Of a stretch of 31,946 nucleotides of DNA, positions 8,620-15,671 are shown piece after piece. Both the position numbers and the translations under genes were made by a program. Every line of letters begins with the position of its first letter. Within the stretch, counting starts at the first letter, position 1. Under the pieces are notes generated by a model. That model searched no databases and was not told the origin of the DNA. It worked only from the letters and a program-made list of their open reading frames with translations. This stretch comes from Verrucomicrobiales bacterium (GTDB taxonomy: Bacteria; Verrucomicrobiota; Verrucomicrobiia; Verrucomicrobiales; DEV007), in assembly GCA_013003335.1 (NCBI GenBank), contig JABDJT010000436.1, positions 1-31,946 on the forward strand. Direction: 5' to 3'.

Positions 8620-9078
8620 TCAGGGCGAATCCTGCTCGTTTTTGGCGTTTCGGTCGGCCAAATAGCCCCGCAGCATCATTCCGAGGCCGCCGGCGATCAT
8701 CACGAGCATCATGATGGCATGGCTGGCTTTCCATTCGAAATGCGGACGAAACCGGCTGACGATTTCAATGGCGAGAATCGCGATACCCAAACCGGTCATG
8801 ACCCAGGCCCAGGTTTTCTTGGCATCAAAGAACAGGGCCACGACCCCAATAAACAGGGGGACGAGCAAAATTCCCATCGACGTGGTTTCGCGAAAGCCGC
8901 CGCCCATGCCACCGGCCCCGCCGCCGCGCCGTCCGCCCATCATGCCGGAGATGAGACCACCGTGACCGGAGGTGATCCGCACGGAATCGAAAAACAGCCA
9001 GAGACCGACTCCGGTGAGGAGGAGTCCGAAAATAAAAGTGAGTTCGCCGCCCTCGCGGCCGCCGGGTTGCAGTTTCAT
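8620..9078 (-). CDS. Small glycine-rich multi-pass membrane protein
   Basis: This is a 152-residue protein with four predicted transmembrane helices (about residues 13-33, 66-84, 90-110 and 118-140). A glycine-rich cluster between the first two contains MMGGRRGGGAGG. It ends in a short polar tail. I do not recognise a named family. The start at 9078 (MKLQPGG) was preferred over an upstream extension to 9351 because the extension is arginine-rich, runs antisense to the next gene and lacks family-like features. No ribosome binding site is visible. It lies downstream of, and in the same direction as, the TolB-like gene, with a 179-bp gap holding a half-palindrome (9121-9137). Confidence 0.72.
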   Translation of the reverse strand: MKLQPGGREGGELTFIFGLLLTGVGLWLFFDSVRITSGHGGLISGMMGGRRGGGAGGMGGGFRETTSMGILLVPLFIGVVALFFDAKKTWAWVMTGLGIAILAIEIVSRFRPHFEWKASHAIMMLVMIAGGLGMMLRGYLADRNAKNEQDSP

Positions 9079-9257
9079 GGGCAAGGAAATAGCAGGTTTG
9101 CCCGACTTTGTCGATGGGAACGATCCAACCCGGTTGGTTTGGCGTACAGCCCCGGTTTCCACAATCGGATCGTCGTGCGGAGCCAGCTCAAGGCTGTCCT
9201 CCGACCGCAGGGTGAACGATTCGATCGAGTCGGCGTTCAGGCGCCTGATTTTTCTAG

Positions 9258-10424
9258 CTACCGGGTCCAGGTCGGCTCGGAAATGGAGCCGATTCCTTTC
9301 ACAAGAATGGCGGTTTTCCCGGTGGTGAGGTCCAGGGAGCGAAGCTCCCAACCCGTCGTGAAGACGAGGTGCCGGGAATCCGCTCCCCAGGCGGGATCGG
9401 TTCCGGCAGTGACGCGGCGGGGTTGCCTACCCCCTTCGGGATATGCAATGCAGATCGATTTCCTTCCCCGTGAATCGGTGGAAACGAAGGCGACCTGGCG
9501 TCCGTCCGGAGACCAGGCGGGGCTGGAGGAATTCGCAAACCCGGTCGGAAAAGCCTCCGGCTGTGGACTGCGCTGATCGGGCTTGATGAAAAAGAGACCG
9601 TTCCGGTTTCCGCCGATCGGAGCACTGTAAACAATTCGGTCTCCGTCCGGCGACCACGAGGGACGGGTCTCGGAGACGGGCGTTTCGAGAACGATGCGCG
9701 GAGCCTGGCGACCACGGAAACGGATCAGGTGCAGGTCAGCCTGTTTTTGGGGAAGTTTCGCCAGCGCGACCGCGAGCATTTTTCCATCGGGCGACCAGGC
9801 GGACTGGGCGAAAGCGACCGGTTCGTCGGTCAACTGTACGCGGGATTCCTCCTGGAAATCGAAGAGAACCAGTGAGCCTGCACCGCGATTCAGCTGCGTG
9901 AAAGCAAGCTTCGAGCCATCGGGACTGATCGCCGGGGCGACGTTGGATTCCCCACCTCCGGGGAGAAAGGGGCGCGCGTTTCGGCCGTCGTAATCGCAAA
10001 CAAACAGTTCCCGGCGCCGGTTTCGGGTCACGACGAAGACAATCTGGCTGGTGGCGATCCCGGGGACATTGGTGAGTGCGAGAGTGATGTCATCGGCAAA
10101 CTGGAGGGCATCCAGTTCCAGGTTTCCCCGCTCGTATTCCCTGGTAAAAAGCGTTTTCCCTTCCGCCCCTTTCAGCTCGGCTACGAGCTTGTTTCCATCG
10201 ATTTTCGCAGAGGCGACCGGCACTCCGTTCGGATTGGGAACCAGCCGAAAACCGCCCGCTTTCACGAGGGCGTTGTTGAGAATCCGGGTCGCGATGGAGC
10301 CGGCCTTGCCGTCCCCTTCGATTTTTTTGACGGCGATCGAGCGGTTGTTGTTTCCGGCGATGGAATAGGAGAAAGAAAGCGCCAGGAACGCGGCGCCCGG
10401 GAAAAATCGACGAGGGAAACGCAT
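9258..10424 (-). CDS. TolB-like periplasmic beta-propeller protein
   Basis: This is a 388-residue protein with an N-terminal signal peptide (MRFPRRFFPGAAFLALSFSY). A TolB-like N-terminal domain follows (about residues 30-135). The C-terminal WD40-like propeller has repeated SPDG motifs: SPDGSKLAF, SPDGKMLAV, SPDGDRIVY and SPDGRQVAF, then a degenerate ADSRHLVF. TolB works in the periplasm with Pal and TolA in outer-membrane constriction and envelope integrity. The gene follows the TonB/TolA-like and TolQ/ExbB-like genes on the same strand (19-bp gap), which supports a Tol-Pal-type role. No pal gene is present. The upstream ORF extension to 10661 is antisense noise; the ATG at 10424 begins the signal peptide. 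Confidence 0.88.
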   Translation of the reverse strand: MRFPRRFFPGAAFLALSFSYSIAGNNNRSIAVKKIEGDGKAGSIATRILNNALVKAGGFRLVPNPNGVPVASAKIDGNKLVAELKGAEGKTLFTREYERGNLELDALQFADDITLALTNVPGIATSQIVFVVTRNRRRELFVCDYDGRNARPFLPGGGESNVAPAISPDGSKLAFTQLNRGAGSLVLFDFQEESRVQLTDEPVAFAQSAWSPDGKMLAVALAKLPQKQADLHLIRFRGRQAPRIVLETPVSETRPSWSPDGDRIVYSAPIGGNRNGLFFIKPDQRSPQPEAFPTGFANSSSPAWSPDGRQVAFVSTDSRGRKSICIAYPEGGRQPRRVTAGTDPAWGADSRHLVFTTGWELRSLDLTTGKTAILVKGIGSISEPTWTR

Positions 10425-10443
10425 AGGAAGCGAATGACGGGGA

Positions 10444-11250
10444 TCAACGGTTGTTGGAAATCGGCTGGATTGTGCGGAGCTCCGATCGGTCGGAAGAAGT
10501 GGCGCTGGTGGCGGGCTTTTCCCGGGCCGATGTGGCCGCAGGTTCCGGGCGGGGAACGGCCGTGACAGGCTTTTCACCATTCGGATTGGCCGCAGCGGGT
10601 TTTTCCGCGGCCGGCGTCGGGTTCGGATCCGGCGCTGGTTCAATCGCGACTGGTTCCTCACGGGTCGCAGCAGGGCGTTCCGTGGCTGGTTTTTCTTTCG
10701 GCACGGCCGGGTTTTCCGGTACTGTGAGGCGGCGAATTCGTTCGGCAGCTTCTTTTTCGAGGACTTCCCGGGCGCGCGATTCGGCTTTCGAGCCGGAAAA
10801 CGGAGCAGCCTTGGCCGCCGTGACGGCGGAGGGTAGGTCCGCGAATACCGGCTTTTTCGAAGCCGTTCGGGATTCCTTGGAATCGCTGGTCAGTTCGAAT
10901 GCATTCCCCTCACTGACGAGCGGAACGGTTCCATTCAGTTCGGACTGAAGCGGGATCCGCTTGGGAAACCGGGACACGAAATTCTGATTATGCTCCGGCG
11001 AAAAACTTTCCCGTGGAGTATTTGAATCTCCACCGGTTTCGTTTTGCGCAATCGAAGTGCGATTTTCAGAATTCAGCGGGTGCTGAACCGGTGATCCGGT
11101 GGCACCCGGCAAAATGGCCGCAGACCTGCTATCGATCCCGGGCCCCTCGACCGCATCCTGGCGGAAGAGATAGAAGGCAAGGATCACGTGGACCACGACG
11201 ACGATACCAACAATGAGGGGAAATTGCGTAGGTATTTTTTGTTTTTCCAT
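10444..11250 (-). CDS. TonB/TolA-like membrane-anchored linker protein
   Basis: This is a 268-residue protein. A short cytoplasmic N-terminus is followed by one transmembrane helix (about residues 10-29, VGIVVVVHVILAFYLF). A long low-complexity periplasmic region comes next, with Ser/Asn-rich sequence, then a charged helical stretch (about 150-180, AREVLEKEAAERIRRL), then a Pro/Ala/Glu repeat-like tail with several EKPA/EKPV units. This is the architecture of TonB or TolA, but no recognisable folded C-terminal TonB/TolA domain is present: the protein stops shortly after the Pro-rich region. Position between the TolQ-like and TolB-like genes supports the call. GGAG precedes the ATG. It may be a spacer lacking a receptor-binding domain, or a lineage-specific TolA analogue. 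Confidence 0.68.
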   Translation of the reverse strand: MEKQKIPTQFPLIVGIVVVVHVILAFYLFRQDAVEGPGIDSRSAAILPGATGSPVQHPLNSENRTSIAQNETGGDSNTPRESFSPEHNQNFVSRFPKRIPLQSELNGTVPLVSEGNAFELTSDSKESRTASKKPVFADLPSAVTAAKAAPFSGSKAESRAREVLEKEAAERIRRLTVPENPAVPKEKPATERPAATREEPVAIEPAPDPNPTPAAEKPAAANPNGEKPVTAVPRPEPAATSAREKPATSATSSDRSELRTIQPISNNR

Positions 11251-11270
11251 ATGAAAACTCCATTGTTCTT

Positions 11271-12290
11271 TTACGTTCCGGCCCTGGCACTTTTTGCCTG
11301 CAGGGCGATCGGATTGATCATCGGCTCATCCTCCCCGGATGGGCGCTTTCGGACGGTGTGATAGACTTTTTTCACCGGTTTTTCCGCCGACTGGGCGGCC
11401 TCCTCTGCAGCGGCGATCGGCTGCGGTTCGTCAATGCTGTCTTCGTCAAAAATCATCCAGGAAGAATCATCTTCCTTTTCCGGTTCACTGGCCGTTTCAG
11501 CCTCCGTTGGCACTTCCTGTTTCGTGCCGAACGTTTTCATCTCAACATCGCTCTCGGGAAGGTCACCCCACGCGGCGGCCAGGCTGCGTTCGAAAAGCCG
11601 GGTCAGTTCCACCCGGAAGTCGCCCAGTTCACGAAGCTTGGAGCGGAAGGCCGAGCGAAACACGATTTGACCGAAAATGGCGGGCGTCGCCGCGAGCAGC
11701 GCAATCGCCATCACGGCCAGTCCACCGGACAATCCGGCTGAGATTTGATTCGTGTTGGCCCCGGCGGAAAAGCTGTTCATCAGGATCCAGACCATTCCCA
11801 AAAGCCCGAGGAACGGACCTCCGGCAGCTGCGGCCTGAAGAACAGGCATGCCAATTTGCAGCCGGGAACGGGCGCTTTGCTCGCCGCGCTCGAGAGCTTC
11901 CCGGAGCGACATGACCTGGGATTCGGTCAGGGACTCGGACGCGGGAAGAGACTTGGTCCTGGTCCGGCGAATCGTGCCCAGCAGCTGAAAAGCCGCTTCC
12001 TTGGCCCCGTGGGTGTAGACTTCCTGGCGCAGGGACATCGGTTCCGACCAACCTTTTTCGTGGATTTCCAGCGGACGCTTGGATTCACGCAGGCGACGGG
12101 TGAAAAGCGAGTCGCCCTGCCGGAACCGGCGCAGCGACACTATTTTTGATGCCATGACAGCCCAACTCATGAGCGAGAGCATGAACAGGAGCCAAAGAAT
12201 GATCTTTCCGGGAAAGAACGGTTGATCCAGCGCAAACTGGAATCCGGATGCCGACAGAACGGCCAGAGAGTGACAGGGTAGAGGGAACAT
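11271..12290 (-). CDS. MotA/TolQ/ExbB-family proton-channel protein
   Basis: This is a 339-residue inner-membrane protein. TM1 is near residues 29-50. A cytoplasmic domain follows, then TM2 (about 147-173, containing GGPFLGLLGMVWILMNSF) and TM3 (about 190-211, GLAVMAIALLAATPAI), the conserved ExbB/TolQ core. Such proteins form the pentameric stator of a proton-driven motor together with ExbD/TolR. Unusually, an acidic tail of about 100 residues follows the core (from about 240, with DDSSWMIFDEDSIDE) and should be cytoplasmic. It is first in a three-gene run with TonB/TolA-like and TolB-like genes (20-bp gap). No ExbD/TolR gene is in the window. The start lies 1 bp from an 18-bp palindrome and has no ribosome binding site. 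Confidence 0.88.
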   Translation of the reverse strand: MFPLPCHSLAVLSASGFQFALDQPFFPGKIILWLLFMLSLMSWAVMASKIVSLRRFRQGDSLFTRRLRESKRPLEIHEKGWSEPMSLRQEVYTHGAKEAAFQLLGTIRRTRTKSLPASESLTESQVMSLREALERGEQSARSRLQIGMPVLQAAAAGGPFLGLLGMVWILMNSFSAGANTNQISAGLSGGLAVMAIALLAATPAIFGQIVFRSAFRSKLRELGDFRVELTRLFERSLAAAWGDLPESDVEMKTFGTKQEVPTEAETASEPEKEDDSSWMIFDEDSIDEPQPIAAAEEAAQSAEKPVKKVYHTVRKRPSGEDEPMINPIALQAKSARAGT

Positions 12291-12291
12291 G

Positions 12292-12309
12292 TGTAATTTT
12301 AAAATTACA
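12292..12309. promoter_or_regulatory. Perfect 18-bp palindrome at the exbB-like start
   Basis: TGTAATTTTAAAATTACA is a perfect palindrome directly abutting the exbB-like start codon (12288-12290). It lies between a perfect -10 hexamer and the gene, where a repressor would block initiation. As RNA it would instead form a hairpin at the start codon. The half-site GTAATTTT also occurs at 8572-8579 and 8593-8600. Confidence 0.5.
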
Positions 12310-12327
12310 GGCTTTTAATGGATGTTA

Positions 12328-12333
12328 ATTATA
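12328..12333 (-). promoter_or_regulatory. Candidate -10 box for the exbB-like operon
   Basis: On the minus strand the sequence is exactly TATAAT, with an initiation site expected near 12321 and a leader of about 30 nt. The -35 region 16 bp upstream (ATGCAA) is poor, so this rests mainly on the -10 hexamer and the AT-rich context. Confidence 0.4.
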
Positions 12334-12414
12334 AAATTTCCCCGAATTCTTGCATTGTTTCAAGTTATTTCTAAAATTTTCCCTAACGGAGTCAAAAAAA
12401 CGGGGGATTGCGAG

Positions 12415-12452
12415 CCAATCGGGTTTGTTCGCCGATCCAACCCTGTTGGAAC
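12415..12452. repeat. Dispersed hairpin repeat, copy C
   Basis: This divergent copy matches 29 of 38 positions of the copy at 17126-17166. Its arms, CCAATCGGGTT and AACCCTGTTGG, pair at 9 of 11 positions around a 13-nt loop. It sits between two divergent genes, so it is not simply a transcription terminator. Confidence 0.55.
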
Positions 12453-12501
12453 GGAATTCTCACCAGCCCGAAAAAAGAGGAAATTTAATTTTTATTAATA
12501 T

Positions 12502-12529
12502 TTGAGAAATTCTAATAATTTCTTATATT
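12502..12529 (+). promoter_or_regulatory. Candidate sigma70-type promoter of the wzc-like gene
   Basis: A -35 TTGAGA (12502-12507) and a -10 TATATT (12524-12529) are separated by 16 bp. Transcription would start at about 12535-12537, only two to four bases before the ATG at 12539. With no Shine-Dalgarno sequence in sight, the mRNA would be leaderless or nearly so. Confidence 0.5.
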
Positions 12530-12538
12530 CGCACTCGT

Positions 12539-14944
12539 ATGAGTCTCCCATCCAGCGAGGTCCGTTTGCACGCATTGGACTATCTCCAAATCATCCGGAA
12601 CCGGTTTCCAGTCATTCTGCTGGTTTTCTTCCTCGTCTTCATTTCCGCGGTCACCATCACACACCTGATGCCGCGGAAATTTCTCGGCAGGGCCGCCGTG
12701 GAAATTGTTCAGAACGACGATGACCTCCGCCTGTTCCGAAACAGCACGAATCCGGATTTCATGGTGCTGAATTTCGTGCAGACGCAATTTGAAACGATCA
12801 AAACCAACGAAACGCTTTACCGGGTTGTCGACAAATTCGACCTGGTGAACCGGTGGGGAGCGGCGACGCGGCAGGAAGCAGCAAACATGCTCCGGAAGAA
12901 TCTTGAAACCTCATCGCGCCGGAACACGAACCTGATTGATGTTTCGGTCTATTCGACCAGCCCGGAAGAAGCGGCGGAACTCGCCAACGCGGTTGCACAG
13001 AGCTACGCGGACGGCCGCCTTGAAGAAGAACAAAAGCGAATCAACAAGGCGCTCACTGCCCTGGAGTCGGAACTGGCCAAGCAGCGGGAGCGGGTTTCCG
13101 TGAGCCGCTCGGCGATGCTGAAACTGATGCGGGATGGAAATATCATCGACCTGGCCAGATCCGGAAACAACCAGGAAACCATTACCTTAACTCCGGGCGT
13201 CCTCGCGACCAGCGAGCAGCAAATCTATGATTTGAAGCAGAAGCAGGCCCAGTTGACGACACAACTGGAGCGGCTGAACCAGGTGGGCGGGGAGGATTTG
13301 ATCAAGATGGCAGTGTCGCTCGATGTGGCCGATGCATCGATTGCCCAGGTGTACCCGCAATATCTGGACCAATCCATTGCCCTGGAACGCATGCGAAATC
13401 TGGGGCTGGGCGCCAAACACCCCAAGGTGCTGGCTCTTTCCAAGGAGATCGACAAGATGCGCGAATACCTCGCCACGGGGGCGGATACGATTCGCGAAAC
13501 GCTTGCGACCCAGTTGCAAATCGCCACGGATTCGCTGGCGCGGATTGAGCAAATGCACGGTGACAAGCGGGAAGAGTCCATGGATGAACGCGAGGACTAC
13601 GTCGCCTATGAGAAAGCGAAGGAGGAATATCACCACCAGAATCTTCTCCTCCAGAATATGGAGGCGAATTTTCACCAGACAAAGATCGACAGCAACATGA
13701 CGAGCACCCCGATTCGGATTCACGAATACGCCGAGCCGGATCCGCGTCCTGCCAAACCCATGGTGCTGCTCAACCTGATCCTCGGTGGCATCATCGGCCT
13801 TGGAATGGGCCTGACGCTGGCTTTCTTCCTCGAATACCTGGATACGAGCGTGAAATCGATCGAGCAGGTCGAAGAACTGCTGGATACGAACGTCCTCGCG
13901 GTCGTCCCGAAAGATGTGGGTTTACTGGTCAACGGCACGGCCAATCTCGCAGATGCGGAGGCCTATCGAATTCTCCGGACGAACCTGGAGTTCAACCGCA
14001 AGAACCCCAATGCCAACGTGATCACCGGCGTGAGCGGCAGCCCGGGCGAAGGAAAATCCACCACGATTACCAACCTCGCCTATGTCTGCGCAGAGGGAGG
14101 CTACACCACGCTGCTGATCGACGCTGACATGCGCCGACCCAGCCTGCACCGCAATTTCGAGGTTTCCAACAACCCCGGCCTAAGCAATTTCCTGGCTTCA
14201 TCCGACTTCCGAATCGAGGACGTTGTTCTTCGGACTTCCAATCAAAACCTGTGGTTCCTGCCCAGCGGCGGACTCCCTACCGACCCGGCCGGCTTGCTCA
14301 ACACGCAGCGGATGATCGACATGATCTCGGAGATGAAGCGACGCTTCGACTTCGTGTTCATCGATGCCCCGCCCATCCTCGGAGTCAGCGATGCATCCGT
14401 CATCTCCCGGGAGGCAGACCTGACGATGGTCGTCGTTCAGCATCGCAAGCTTCCCCAGAAAACTCTGCTCCGCGTCAAACAGGCGATCGAAAACGCCGGC
14501 GGAAACATGATCGGAGTCGTGATGAACAACGTCGACGTTCGCTCCGACAGCCAGTATTCCTACTACACGTCGTACTACAGCTACTACGCGACGCCGAACG
14601 GCCCCACGGTTCCCAATCCGAAGCCTGCTCAAACCCAACCGATTCAGACCGAGCCCCGGCAGCAGCCGCGAACCCGGCCAGTGCAGGAACAGCCGCAGCA
14701 GCAACAACCCGTCGCGTCGGAGAGAAGCCACCACCACCCCGCTACCGAGACGCCTCAACCTGCGCAATCGAACCCCAACGTGGCGGCCAATGGATTCGAT
14801 GCCCGAATCATGGCGGCCGCTGCAGCAGGCAGTCACCCACAGATTTCTCCTCTCGACGCCGTCGCCCAGCAACCGTCTGTTCAACCTCAGCCCGCCACCC
14901 CGGTGGCTTCCAACGCCCCGGCTCCCCACACCGACGTGTATTGA
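12539..14944 (+). CDS. Polysaccharide co-polymerase / BY-kinase (Wzc type)
   Basis: This 801-residue inner-membrane protein controls chain length and export of exopolysaccharide or capsule. The N-terminal Wzz domain begins with TM1 (about residues 25-45), then a long periplasmic coiled-coil region, then TM2 (about 405-430). The cytoplasmic tyrosine autokinase has Walker A SPGEGKST (Lys506), Walker A' LLIDADMRRP (Asp528, Asp530) and Walker B FVFIDAPP (Asp609). The C-terminal tyrosine cluster at residues 673-683 (YSYYTSYYSYY) is the expected autophosphorylation site. Beyond it lies an unusual Gln/Pro/Ala-rich tail of about 110 residues. The partner outer-membrane exporter follows 16 bp downstream. 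Regulation is probably by cluster phosphorylation and a cognate phosphatase not seen here. Confidence 0.95.
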   Translation: MSLPSSEVRLHALDYLQIIRNRFPVILLVFFLVFISAVTITHLMPRKFLGRAAVEIVQNDDDLRLFRNSTNPDFMVLNFVQTQFETIKTNETLYRVVDKFDLVNRWGAATRQEAANMLRKNLETSSRRNTNLIDVSVYSTSPEEAAELANAVAQSYADGRLEEEQKRINKALTALESELAKQRERVSVSRSAMLKLMRDGNIIDLARSGNNQETITLTPGVLATSEQQIYDLKQKQAQLTTQLERLNQVGGEDLIKMAVSLDVADASIAQVYPQYLDQSIALERMRNLGLGAKHPKVLALSKEIDKMREYLATGADTIRETLATQLQIATDSLARIEQMHGDKREESMDEREDYVAYEKAKEEYHHQNLLLQNMEANFHQTKIDSNMTSTPIRIHEYAEPDPRPAKPMVLLNLILGGIIGLGMGLTLAFFLEYLDTSVKSIEQVEELLDTNVLAVVPKDVGLLVNGTANLADAEAYRILRTNLEFNRKNPNANVITGVSGSPGEGKSTTITNLAYVCAEGGYTTLLIDADMRRPSLHRNFEVSNNPGLSNFLASSDFRIEDVVLRTSNQNLWFLPSGGLPTDPAGLLNTQRMIDMISEMKRRFDFVFIDAPPILGVSDASVISREADLTMVVVQHRKLPQKTLLRVKQAIENAGGNMIGVVMNNVDVRSDSQYSYYTSYYSYYATPNGPTVPNPKPAQTQPIQTEPRQQPRTRPVQEQPQQQQPVASERSHHHPATETPQPAQSNPNVAANGFDARIMAAAAAGSHPQISPLDAVAQQPSVQPQPATPVASNAPAPHTDVY

Positions 14945-14960
14945 ACCTGTTTTTCCCGAC

Positions 14961-15545
14961 ATGAATTCAAAAAGGCTACTTTTTCTCCTGCTCAGCTTCT
15001 GGCTGGTTGTTTCCGGACCCCAATTCGTTTCCCGGGCCGACGAGGCTGTGCTTCGCCCCGGCGATAAAATCCGCCTGCAAATCAAGGGTGTCCCGGACGA
15101 GGAAAAAACCGAGTTGAACGGGGATTACACGATCAGCGAAGACGGCACCATTCCGCTCCCTTACATTTCCAATCCGCGCGCGGCCGGGCTCAAACCGAGC
15201 GTGCTCGCACGGGCCATCGAATCCGCCTACCAGAACGCCCAGATTTACACCAGCCCGACCATCGTCATCAATTTCGGTGACGAACGCGTCGTCCGCCAGG
15301 TCACGGTCACGGGCGGAGTGAGGAAAAACGGGCCCGTCGAATACCGCGATGGACTGACCTTGCTGCAGGCCATCTCCACCGCGGGTGGACCCAGCGAATT
15401 CGGGAAGCTCAAGGAAGTGAAAGTGATCCGGGGAGGTAAAGCGACCAAGTACAATGTCGAAGACATCGTCCGGAATCCACAACTCGATCCAGTCCTCAAG
15501 CCCGACGACTCGATTATCGTTCCCGAAGCCGGTCGCAAGCTCTGA
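14961..15545 (+). CDS. Polysaccharide export protein (Wza-type, small)
   Basis: This is a 194-residue exported protein. A signal peptide (about residues 1-26) is followed by a polysaccharide-export domain, which opens with RPGDKIRLQI and continues through DYTISEDGTIPLPYI. One SLBB-type domain follows, from VTVTGGVRKNGPVEY to the IIVPEAGRKL end. Wza relatives form the outer-membrane or periplasmic channel for polysaccharide. At 194 residues it is shorter than E. coli Wza (about 380), lacking the second SLBB domain and the C-terminal helix. No lipobox Cys is visible in the signal region, so it may be a periplasmic component needing an outer-membrane partner. It is co-directional with the BY-kinase and probably in one operon. 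Confidence 0.9.
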   Translation: MNSKRLLFLLLSFWLVVSGPQFVSRADEAVLRPGDKIRLQIKGVPDEEKTELNGDYTISEDGTIPLPYISNPRAAGLKPSVLARAIESAYQNAQIYTSPTIVINFGDERVVRQVTVTGGVRKNGPVEYRDGLTLLQAISTAGGPSEFGKLKEVKVIRGGKATKYNVEDIVRNPQLDPVLKPDDSIIVPEAGRKL

Positions 15546-15671
15546 CCGGAACCGTTTTCCTCGGGAAAGCCGCCTCGCACTCACGTGTGCGAAATCGAAG
15601 CAAAAAACGCTTTCGATTCGCCGCTGAAATCTGTACTCTCACCCCTCACACCCTTCTACCATTTCAGAATT

